23,736 bases of DNA from CAZEBW01 sp964510205 (GTDB taxonomy: Bacteria; Chloroflexota; Anaerolineae; VGOG01): NCBI GenBank assembly GCA_964510205.1, contig CAZEBW010000055.1:1-23736 (forward strand), written 5' to 3'. A program made the position numbers and the translations under genes. The notes under the pieces are model-generated. The model made no database searches. It was not told where the DNA came from and saw only the letters and a program-made list of their open reading frames with translations. Below are positions 1 to 5,739 of this stretch, one piece after another; position 1 is the first letter of the stretch; every line of letters begins with the position of its first letter.

Positions 1-32
1 ATTGCTTCGGCACAAAAACCGTGCCTCGCAAT
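1..32. repeat. REP-like imperfect palindrome
   Basis: The arms ATTGC (1-5) and GCAAT (28-32) enclose a second pair, GGCAC (9-13) and GTGCC (21-25), around an A-rich loop. The layout resembles small dispersed palindromes common between genes in large bacterial genomes. It is cut by the window edge, so its full length is unknown. Confidence 0.5.
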
Positions 33-96
33 GACAGAGCGGGCAGGCCCTCGGTTCCGCCCCAGAACTGAAATGCACCTGAGGCGGGGGGCGGGC

Positions 97-125
97 TTGA
101 CAAGATAAAGAATATGGTATAAAAT
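97..125 (+). promoter_or_regulatory. Sigma-70 promoter of the tRNA cluster
   Basis: A perfect -35 box TTGACA (97-102) is followed after 17 bp by TAAAAT (120-125), a 5/6 match to the -10 consensus. The predicted start near 132 lies about 11 nt before the first tRNA, which fits a stable-RNA promoter. Confidence 0.75.
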
Positions 126-142
126 AAGCTCGCTGGAGATTG

Positions 143-216
143 GCCGAGGTAGCTCAGCCTGGTAGAGCACCTGACTGAAAATCAGGGTGTCCCCAGTTCA
201 AATCTGGGCCTCGGCA
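143..216 (+). tRNA. tRNA-Phe(GAA)
   Basis: The acceptor arms GCCGAGG (143-149) and CCTCGGC (209-215) pair perfectly, with discriminator A216. The anticodon loop CTGAAAA gives anticodon GAA, and a normal D arm and T arm (GTTCAAAT loop) are present. The 3' CCA is not encoded. It is first in a cluster of four tRNAs in the same orientation. Confidence 0.95.
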
Positions 217-233
217 CTGGCAAGTAGCCATTG

Positions 234-306
<73 letters not shown>

Positions 307-328
307 TTGCGCGAGCTAAGGATTGAGT

Positions 329-400
329 GGCGACGTCGCCAAGTGGTAAGGCAAGGGTCTGCAAAACCCTCATTCGCCGGTTCAAATCCGGCCGTCGCCT
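329..400 (+). tRNA. tRNA-Cys(GCA)
   Basis: Acceptor GGCGACG (329-335) pairs with CGTCGCC (393-399), discriminator T400. The loop CTGCAAA within the AGGGT/ACCCT stem gives anticodon GCA. CCA is not encoded. It lies 22 nt after tRNA-Gly and is probably the last tRNA before the hairpin at 421-450. Confidence 0.95.
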
Positions 401-420
401 CTAGAATAACCAACGGCCCA

Positions 421-456
421 GGCTGATAGCCAAGCGAGTTGCTATCAGCCCTTTGT
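421..456 (+). terminator. Strong hairpin between tRNA-Cys and tRNA-Leu
   Basis: GGCTGATAGC (421-430) and GCTATCAGCC (441-450) form a perfect 10-bp stem with a 10-nt loop, followed by CTTTGTCT. The tail is a poor U tract, so this may be a weak intrinsic terminator, an attenuator or a processing signal. No convincing promoter was found for the following tRNA-Leu, which argues for partial read-through. Confidence 0.5.
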
Positions 457-460
457 CTAT

Positions 461-543
461 GGGGCGGTGGCGGAATGGCAGACGCTGCGGACTTAAAATC
501 CGCTGGAGGCGACTCCGTGCGGGTTCGACTCCCGCCCGCCCCA
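461..543 (+). tRNA. tRNA-Leu(TAA)
   Basis: Acceptor GGGGCGG (461-467) pairs with CCGCCCC (536-542), discriminator A543. The anticodon stem GCGGA/TCCGC holds CTTAAAA, giving anticodon TAA. A long variable arm (about 503-518) marks a type II tRNA, as expected for Leu. The T stem is GCGGG/CCCGC. CCA is not encoded. No gene is seen from 544 to 676. Confidence 0.94.
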
Positions 544-676
544 CTGATGCCCATCCTACTGAACAGCGGAACGGCAGGTAGGCCGCTCTCTGGATTTCCC
601 CAACACGGGGCCACGATCCACTCTATCCCATTGGCCTGATCACTTGCACCTAAGACGCGGCCAACCCGCCCTACAT

Positions 677-2101
677 CTAGTGGCCGATGATGACACTCCC
701 CTGCATGTCCGGCGGAATGGGCAAGCCAAAGGCCCCCAAGATGGTGGGGGCGATGTCCATCAGTTGACGAGCCGCTACGCGCTGGCCGCCCCCCCTCATC
801 CGCCGATCCGCCAAGATGAACATCCCGTTCTCGGCGTGATTGGCGTCGTCCGGCCCGATGTCGTTCTCAAAGGTGTAGACGCCCCCGTGCCCAAAGCTGC
901 CCACCGAACGCCAGGAGAGATCGCCAAGGTAGACGATCAGGTCGGGGGCGATGTTTCGCACCTCTCGGTAGACCTCCTGCGGCTTGAAGACCCGCGTCCC
1001 GATGTCGCTTCCATCGGGAGCGGGGATTGAGCGCAGCGCCTGGGCCAACTCGTTGCGGAAGGCCTCGTAGTGCGCGGCGGGGACCCTCCCCTGCGGCTCG
1101 CGTCCCGCCACGTTGATGAAGATGCGCGCATAATAGCCGCCAGAGCCCCACACCCGGGTCTTGCCCCAATCCACCTTCACCTCGTCGAAACGGATCAGCC
1201 CTTCCCCCTCAGGCTCCTCTTGCAGCACCAACAGCCCTTCCCGCCGCAGCCACTCGTTGATGCACACACCGCCGTGCATCGGCTTGACCCCGTGGTCTGA
1301 GACGACCAGGATCGTCGTCTCCTCAGGCGCCCGCTCCAGCAGCGTCCCGATCTGTCGGTCCAGGTGGACGTAGTAGTCGCGGATGGCGTGTTGATACTCG
1401 TTGCCCGGCTGGTGTTTGGGATGGGCAGTGTCATGATACTTCCACATTCCGTGGTGAATGCGGTCCACGCCCATGTCCACGAACATGAAGAAATCCCACG
1501 GCTTGGTCTCCATCAGATAGCGCATCACCTCGAACTGCTTGTCGTTCATGGCGTAGATCTGCTGGAGCAAGTAGTCCTTGTCCTCGGTGCGGAACTGGGG
1601 CACGTCCACGTCGTATTCCTGGCCGCCCAGCACGCGGTTGATCTCGTAGCGCAGTTCGTGGGGGTGGGTGTACTGCTTCTGCACCGACGGGGTGAGAAAG
1701 CCGGAGACGAGGCAGCCGTTGACCGGCTGCACCGGGTAGGTTTGCGGCACGCCGACCACGATGACGCGCTTACCGGCCTGGCCCAGGATGTCCCAAACCC
1801 GCTTCTCCCTCATCGCCGCGCCGGTGGCGATGGTCATTTTGTCGTAGGAGTAATCGGCCCGGTTGCGGAAGCCGTAGAAGCCCAGCAAGCCCGGATCCTT
1901 GCTGCTGAGCATCGAGCTCCAGGCCGGCACGGTGATGGCGGGGATGGAGGACATCAAGTCGCCGTAAATCCCGCTTTCCATCAACTGGCGCAGGTTGGGC
2001 AGTTGGTCGCGCCAGGCGTCGAAGACCAGCTCCGGCGCGGCGCAGTCCAGGCCGATGACCAAGACTTTGGGTTGCTTCCGTTTGCGCAGGAATTTGAACA
2101 T
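677..2101 (-). CDS. Type I phosphodiesterase / alkaline phosphatase-fold hydrolase
   Basis: Encodes a 474-aa soluble protein of the alkaline phosphatase superfamily, nucleotide pyrophosphatase/phosphodiesterase branch. The metal-binding pattern is visible: D19 in VIGLDCAAP, the nucleophile T57 in ITVPAW, D213 and H217 in GVDRIHHGMW, D269-H270 in VVSDHG, and a late H422 in DDANHAENG. Such enzymes cleave phosphomonoesters or phosphodiesters with two metal ions; the substrate cannot be read here. No signal peptide is seen, so it is probably cytoplasmic. The frame is open upstream to 2179, but ATG 2101 is preferred: GAGGAG lies about 6 nt upstream and this start avoids overlap with the DUF5615 gene. 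It is the last gene of a five-gene minus-strand run. The family is sure, the role is not. Confidence 0.88.
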   Translation of the reverse strand: MFKFLRKRKQPKVLVIGLDCAAPELVFDAWRDQLPNLRQLMESGIYGDLMSSIPAITVPAWSSMLSSKDPGLLGFYGFRNRADYSYDKMTIATGAAMREKRVWDILGQAGKRVIVVGVPQTYPVQPVNGCLVSGFLTPSVQKQYTHPHELRYEINRVLGGQEYDVDVPQFRTEDKDYLLQQIYAMNDKQFEVMRYLMETKPWDFFMFVDMGVDRIHHGMWKYHDTAHPKHQPGNEYQHAIRDYYVHLDRQIGTLLERAPEETTILVVSDHGVKPMHGGVCINEWLRREGLLVLQEEPEGEGLIRFDEVKVDWGKTRVWGSGGYYARIFINVAGREPQGRVPAAHYEAFRNELAQALRSIPAPDGSDIGTRVFKPQEVYREVRNIAPDLIVYLGDLSWRSVGSFGHGGVYTFENDIGPDDANHAENGMFILADRRMRGGGQRVAARQLMDIAPTILGAFGLPIPPDMQGSVIIGH

Positions 2102-2117
2102 GACTGCTCCTCGAATA

Positions 2118-2465
2118 TTACTTTCGCACACGAATCCCCGATTCAGTGGCCACGACGTAATGGTTTCGCAATCGTTCACCGACTTGCGCCAACACGAGCT
2201 TCATCATCCGCACCTTGTTCTCTGCCCGTTCATCTCGCAAACGCAACAGTACCACGCCCCGATGCGCCAGCCCCCTGCGGAAGACCATCTCGCCAAAGTC
2301 CTTGTCGTTGGTCACCACAATACGGCCTTCAGACACCGCGCGATCCAGAATCTCCCCATCATCCGCTTCAGGCATTACCTCGACCACGGCCACTGCATCG
2401 TGATCCTCGTCACGTAAGCAAGCCACTACCGATGTGCCTGTGCATTCGTCCACCAGGAATCTCAT
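2118..2465 (-). CDS. DUF5615 PIN-like protein (putative toxin)
   Basis: Encodes a 115-aa single-domain protein matching the DUF5615 (PIN-like) family: an N-terminal FLVDEC strand with D6, a middle acidic patch (residues 34-36, EADD) and the TNDKDFGE motif (residues 52-59). These acidic residues sit where PIN nucleases bind metal. The family is usually paired with DUF433 and proposed as the toxin half of a VapBC-like module; that role is inferred from context in the literature. Its ATG overlaps the stop of the DUF433 gene as ATGA, so translation is coupled. The phosphodiesterase gene starts 16 nt after its stop. Confidence 0.85.
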   Translation of the reverse strand: MRFLVDECTGTSVVACLRDEDHDAVAVVEVMPEADDGEILDRAVSEGRIVVTNDKDFGEMVFRRGLAHRGVVLLRLRDERAENKVRMMKLVLAQVGERLRNHYVVATESGIRVRK

Positions 2466-2722
2466 GCTGGCACCAATTCACCCCGCGACAGCAGGGGAAA
2501 CACATCCTCATGTTCCACCACACCCGCAGCGTAGACTATGGCAGCGTGAATGTCCGTCTCTTCCAACCGTGGATACTCACGCAGAATCTCCTCAGTTGGA
2601 ATGCCTTGTCCCAACATCTTCAGAATCAACGCCACCGGGATACGTGTTCCGCGAATAACCGGCTTGCCAACCATGACCTTGGGATCCACCGTGATCCGCT
2701 CTAACAGTCTCTCGTTCTTCAT
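2462..2722 (-). CDS. DUF433 protein (putative antitoxin)
   Basis: Encodes an 86-aa protein with the DUF433 signature GKPVIRGTRIPV (residues 19-30) and the second conserved block around YPRLEETDIHAAIVYA (residues 50-65). DUF433 proteins carry a winged-helix-like DNA-binding domain and are thought to act as antitoxins to the neighbouring DUF5615 nuclease and to repress their own operon. The ATG at 2722 is chosen because GGAG lies 8 nt upstream; an ATG six codons earlier (2740) has a weaker site. It overlaps DUF5615 by 4 nt. Confidence 0.85.
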   Translation of the reverse strand: MKNERLLERITVDPKVMVGKPVIRGTRIPVALILKMLGQGIPTEEILREYPRLEETDIHAAIVYAAGVVEHEDVFPLLSRGELVPA

Positions 2723-2765
2723 CTGCCTAGCTCCTTCCATTTACTTCCCTAGTTCGCCCTCCTCA

Positions 2766-2797
2766 GTTTGCACACGTGCAGGTTTGCGCACTTGCAC
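2766..2797. repeat. Two-copy 16-bp word repeat
   Basis: GTTTGCACACGTGCA (2766-2780) is followed at a 16-bp step by GTTTGCGCACTTGCA (2782-2796), differing at two positions. It fills part of the 84-bp gap between the Uma2 gene and the DUF433 gene. It could be an operator for the toxin-antitoxin pair or another low-complexity dispersed repeat. Confidence 0.5.
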
Positions 2798-2806
2798 CTC
2801 TGCCAA

Positions 2807-3694
2807 CTATCCTCCGGCCAGCGCCCGCTCAAAGCTCTCCGCCAGCGACGGGTCCACGCCAACGATGTCAGCCAGCGTGCGAAGCGGCGAGGGCAGCGGC
2901 TCTTGCCACAGCCACTCTACTCGCAGCTTAAAGTGGGGCAGCACCAGGGCGTGGTACTCGCCTTCTTTGCCGCCGAAAGCCAAACGGTAATGACCTTCTT
3001 CCAGCCGGTAGAACTCGGCCCACTCCATCTGAGGGTCAATCAGCCAGTACTCTGGCGCCCCGCCCCGCGCATACTCGTAGAACTTTTCCCCCCGGTCCCG
3101 CCCCACGCTCTCCGGCGAAACGATCTCCACTACCAAGTCGGCGGGGCCGTCCAGGTAGTTCTCTTTGAGCCGTTCCAGGTGTTCCTGGGCCACAAAGAGC
3201 AGGTCCGGCTCCCGGCCAGACTGCGCCAGTTTCATCTGAAAAGGCGCGCTCAAGACAACCCCCAAATCGCGCTGCTCGACAAAGATGTGCATAACGCCTG
3301 TTAAGAAACCGGCAATGCTCTGATGTCGTCTCGACGCTGGACTGTACATCACCACCTCCCCATCTACCCACTCGGCCAAGGTGTCCTCGTCAGCCCAGGC
3401 CAGGAACTCCTCGTAGGTCATAAGTTGACGCGTCATCTTGCGCGGCTCCGCCGACGCCAAGAGCACTTCCAGCAACTGGCGACGTAGCGGCTCCTCCATC
3501 GCGTCAGCCGCTGTACCCCGACGCTGTGCCAACGGTGTTGGCCTGCCAGCCCGATAATCGGCACGGGGCTCGCGGATATCGGCTGCTGATTCGCGAAATC
3601 GCTCCACCAGGCGACGCCAGATCAGCACAATCAATTCCACCTGCTCGCCCGGCGACAATGTCTCTACTATGTCTAGCACTTGCTGGAACGTCAT
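2807..3694 (-). CDS. Uma2 family (DUF820) endonuclease-like protein with N-terminal extension
   Basis: Encodes a 295-aa protein. Residues from about 91 to 265 match the Uma2/DUF820 family, a restriction-endonuclease-like fold: YEEFLAW (94-100), EPDLLFV (162-168), the core GPADLVVEIVSPES (183-196), K204 and the EYWLID strand (215-220). E190 in VVEIVS and D164 are the likely catalytic acids. Residues 1-86 are extra: helical, with the pattern DYRAGR...RRGTAADAMEE, like small proteins encoded beside Uma2 genes elsewhere, so this may be a fusion. ATG 3694 has GAGGAGGG about 10 nt upstream; MTRQLM at residue 87 would be the usual Uma2 start. It begins 25 nt after sat/cysC ends. The biological role of Uma2 proteins is not established. 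Confidence 0.85.
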   Translation of the reverse strand: MTFQQVLDIVETLSPGEQVELIVLIWRRLVERFRESAADIREPRADYRAGRPTPLAQRRGTAADAMEEPLRRQLLEVLLASAEPRKMTRQLMTYEEFLAWADEDTLAEWVDGEVVMYSPASRRHQSIAGFLTGVMHIFVEQRDLGVVLSAPFQMKLAQSGREPDLLFVAQEHLERLKENYLDGPADLVVEIVSPESVGRDRGEKFYEYARGGAPEYWLIDPQMEWAEFYRLEEGHYRLAFGGKEGEYHALVLPHFKLRVEWLWQEPLPSPLRTLADIVGVDPSLAESFERALAGG

Positions 3695-3719
3695 CTCTCT
3701 AGTCCCTCCTCAATAGCGA

Positions 3720-5486
3720 CTATCCATGTTGGCTGTCCTCCCCGTCCGCCGCCGGGGTGCGGACAAAACCGCGCTCAATCAAGTGATCGAGGATGAGGTG
3801 AGCGTTCTTCTCGGCGGTGTGGTTCACCGTATCGAGCACGATCTCCGCGTGGCGGGGCGACTCATAGGGGTCGTCAATCCCCGTGAACCCCGTGATCTCC
3901 CCCCGCCGCGCTTTGGCGTACAGGCCCTTGACATCCCGCTGCTCGCAGACCTCCAGCGGCGTGTCCACAAACACCTCCACGTAGTGCTCCTGGCCCACCA
4001 TGTTCCGCACGTAGTTGCGCGTGGCCCGGTAGGGGCTTACTGCTGCGCACACCGCCGTGCCGCCGTGCCGCACGATCTCAGCGGCCACGAAGCCGATGCG
4101 GCGGATGTTGGTGTCGCGGTCTTCTTTGCTGAATCCCAATCCCTTGGACAGATGAGTGCGCACCACGTCGCCGTCCAGCAGCGTCACGTGGCGGCCATGC
4201 TCCTGCAACAGCATGGTCAGCACCTCGGCGGTGGTGGACTTGCCCGATCCGCTCAACCCAGTGAACCAGATGCAGACCCCCTGCTTGTGACGCGGCGGAT
4301 AGGTCTCGGCCAGGATCTCCGCCACCTCTGGTCGGGTGAACCAAGGGGGCAGCGCGCGACCGTTGTTCAGATACTCCTCGCGCACCTCGGTGCCGGAGAG
4401 GGCCGCAGTTCGCGCTCCGGCCGGCACCTTGGAAACCTCCTCGTACCGCCCCTCGTCTGGCAGGTAGACCAACATGCGGAAGGGCACCACGCCCACCCCC
4501 AACTCCTCGCTGTACTGTTTGACCAACTCCTGGGCCTCGTAGGGACCGTAGAACGGATCGCCTGTCGAGTCCTCACCAGGGCCGGCGTGGTCTCGCCCCA
4601 CGATTAAGTAATTGGCTCCATAATTGCGACGGATCAGCGCATGCCACAGCGCCTCGCGCGGGCCAGCCAGCCGCATGGCCAGCGGCAGCAGGGCCAGCAG
4701 GATGCGATCGGAATCATAGTGGTTGGCTGCCAGCGCCTTGTAGGTGCGAACGCGGGTGAAGTGATCCACGTCGCCTGGCTTGGTCATCCCCACCACCGGG
4801 TGCAACAGCAACACGCCGCCCACCTCCTCGGCCGCTCGCTTGGTGAGCTCCTCGTGCACGCGGTGCAGCGGGTTGCGCGTTTGGAAGGCGACCACGTTGG
4901 GATAACCGAAGCTCTCCAGCTTGGCCCGCGTCTGGGCCGGCGTGAGCCGCAGGTCCTGGAAGTCGTAGTGGCGCGGCAGCTGCAGCACCCGCAGGCGGCC
5001 GGAGATGTTGAGCCGACCCCAGCGGTGCATCTCCGCCACCAGGGGATGGCGCAAGTCCAGTGTGCCAAACACCTTCTGCGCCACCTCGTCCCGATCCCAC
5101 TCGTAGACCTCTTCGATGGTTATCACCGCCAGCAGTTCGTTCTTGGCGCTGCGCAGGGCGATGTCCTGACCAACGCGGATATGGGGAGCAGGGTCTACAG
5201 GCAGCGTGACCGGAATGGGGAACAGGTATCCATTGGCCAGCCGCATCTCGTCCAGCACGCGCTGGTGGTCTTCCTGACCCATGAAACGGGCCAGCGGAGA
5301 GAAGCCCCCCACCGCCAGCAGCTCCAGATCGCACTCCGTCCGCGCCGAAAGCTGCACGGAGGGGAGCGTGCCGGCATACGCTTTGAGTTCAGCCGCCTCT
5401 TCGGGCGGGACCAGCAGGTCCACCAGCCGCCCGCCGTAGAGAGGGAGCAGTTGGGTATTGGATGTTGGGGATTGGGCATTTTGCAT
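3720..5486 (-). CDS. sat/cysC: Bifunctional sulfate adenylyltransferase / adenylylsulfate kinase
   Basis: Encodes a 588-aa fusion enzyme. Residues 15-395 are ATP sulfurylase: the nucleotide-binding motif QTRNPLHRVH (202-211) and GRDHAGPG (297-304) are intact, so it should make APS from sulfate and ATP. Residues 400-575 are APS kinase: P-loop GLSGSGKST (410-418), LDGDVVR (437-443) and the lid with DVKGLYAKARRGEI (518-531), which phosphorylates APS to PAPS. This order (Sat then CysC) is known from several bacterial lineages. It opens the minus-strand operon behind the promoter at 5550-5578. The first 13 residues are encoded by heptameric repeats that run through the start codon, and the family-like sequence starts only at about LYGGRLVDLL (16-25). 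AAGGAG lies 12 nt before ATG, a rather long spacing. Confidence 0.96.
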   Translation of the reverse strand: MQNAQSPTSNTQLLPLYGGRLVDLLVPPEEAAELKAYAGTLPSVQLSARTECDLELLAVGGFSPLARFMGQEDHQRVLDEMRLANGYLFPIPVTLPVDPAPHIRVGQDIALRSAKNELLAVITIEEVYEWDRDEVAQKVFGTLDLRHPLVAEMHRWGRLNISGRLRVLQLPRHYDFQDLRLTPAQTRAKLESFGYPNVVAFQTRNPLHRVHEELTKRAAEEVGGVLLLHPVVGMTKPGDVDHFTRVRTYKALAANHYDSDRILLALLPLAMRLAGPREALWHALIRRNYGANYLIVGRDHAGPGEDSTGDPFYGPYEAQELVKQYSEELGVGVVPFRMLVYLPDEGRYEEVSKVPAGARTAALSGTEVREEYLNNGRALPPWFTRPEVAEILAETYPPRHKQGVCIWFTGLSGSGKSTTAEVLTMLLQEHGRHVTLLDGDVVRTHLSKGLGFSKEDRDTNIRRIGFVAAEIVRHGGTAVCAAVSPYRATRNYVRNMVGQEHYVEVFVDTPLEVCEQRDVKGLYAKARRGEITGFTGIDDPYESPRHAEIVLDTVNHTAEKNAHLILDHLIERGFVRTPAADGEDSQHG

Positions 5487-5492
5487 TGGGAA
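5451..5492. repeat. Heptameric repeat array across the sat/cysC start codon
   Basis: Six consecutive 7-bp units in perfect phase: TTGGGTA, TTGGATG, TTGGGGA, TTGGGCA, TTTTGCA, TTGGGAA. The minus-strand ATG (5484-5486) lies inside the fifth unit. The type resembles the short tandemly repeated repetitive sequences described from filamentous cyanobacteria. Confidence 0.85.
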
Positions 5493-5549
5493 ATCTCGGC
5501 TCCTTGTTTAGTGTTTTGTCGAACTGCTCTAACGAGACAAGTCCCCAAT

Positions 5550-5578
5550 ATCATACCACAGTTTGAACGAGAGCGCAA
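5550..5578 (-). promoter_or_regulatory. Promoter of the sat/cysC operon
   Basis: On the minus strand TTGCGC (5573-5578) and TATGAT (5550-5555) are separated by 17 bp, with a TGG extended -10 directly before the -10 box. The predicted start near 5543 leaves a leader of about 57 nt. Confidence 0.55.
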
Positions 5579-5586
5579 TGTCGTCT

Positions 5587-5648
5587 CCCCTGAAAAAGCA
5601 GCGTGGAGACCCGTCTTGCCAGCAGTTCACCTTCTTTCAATAGAGTCA
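5587..5648. repeat. Dispersed palindromic element, copy 1
   Basis: Read on the minus strand, this segment matches 9752-9835 closely: GACTCTATTGAAAGAAGG, then CTGCTGGCAAGAC, then GGTCTCCACGC and a T-rich end with CAGGG. Its ends are inverted relative to each other (TGAAAGAAG against CTTTTTCA). This copy lacks the 31-bp palindrome found in copy 2. It lies exactly between the divergent promoters at 5550-5578 and 5652-5680. Confidence 0.75.
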
Positions 5649-5651
5649 ATG

Positions 5652-5680
5652 TTGTCTTTTTGTCTCCTTGATGATATAAT
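5652..5680 (+). promoter_or_regulatory. Promoter of the first O-antigen ligase-TPR gene
   Basis: TTGTCT (5652-5657), a 17-bp spacer and a perfect TATAAT (5675-5680) with an extended -10 (TGA before it). The predicted start near 5687 makes a TTG start codon at 5701 unlikely and favours TTG 5740. Confidence 0.7.
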
Positions 5681-5739
5681 CATTGTGCTGACGAGCCGCC
5701 TTGCCCCTCTTTCGCCCTACATTCAAGAGGATCCAAGCC

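Noticed and set aside
2102..2179. N-terminal extension of the phosphodiesterase from 2179
   Set aside because: It would overlap the DUF5615 gene, lacks a ribosome site, and the family-like sequence begins after ATG 2101.
1364..2704. Plus-strand frame of 446 codons
   Set aside because: It is antisense to the phosphodiesterase, DUF5615 and DUF433 genes, which show clear family motifs. The His/Val-rich product is a typical shadow.
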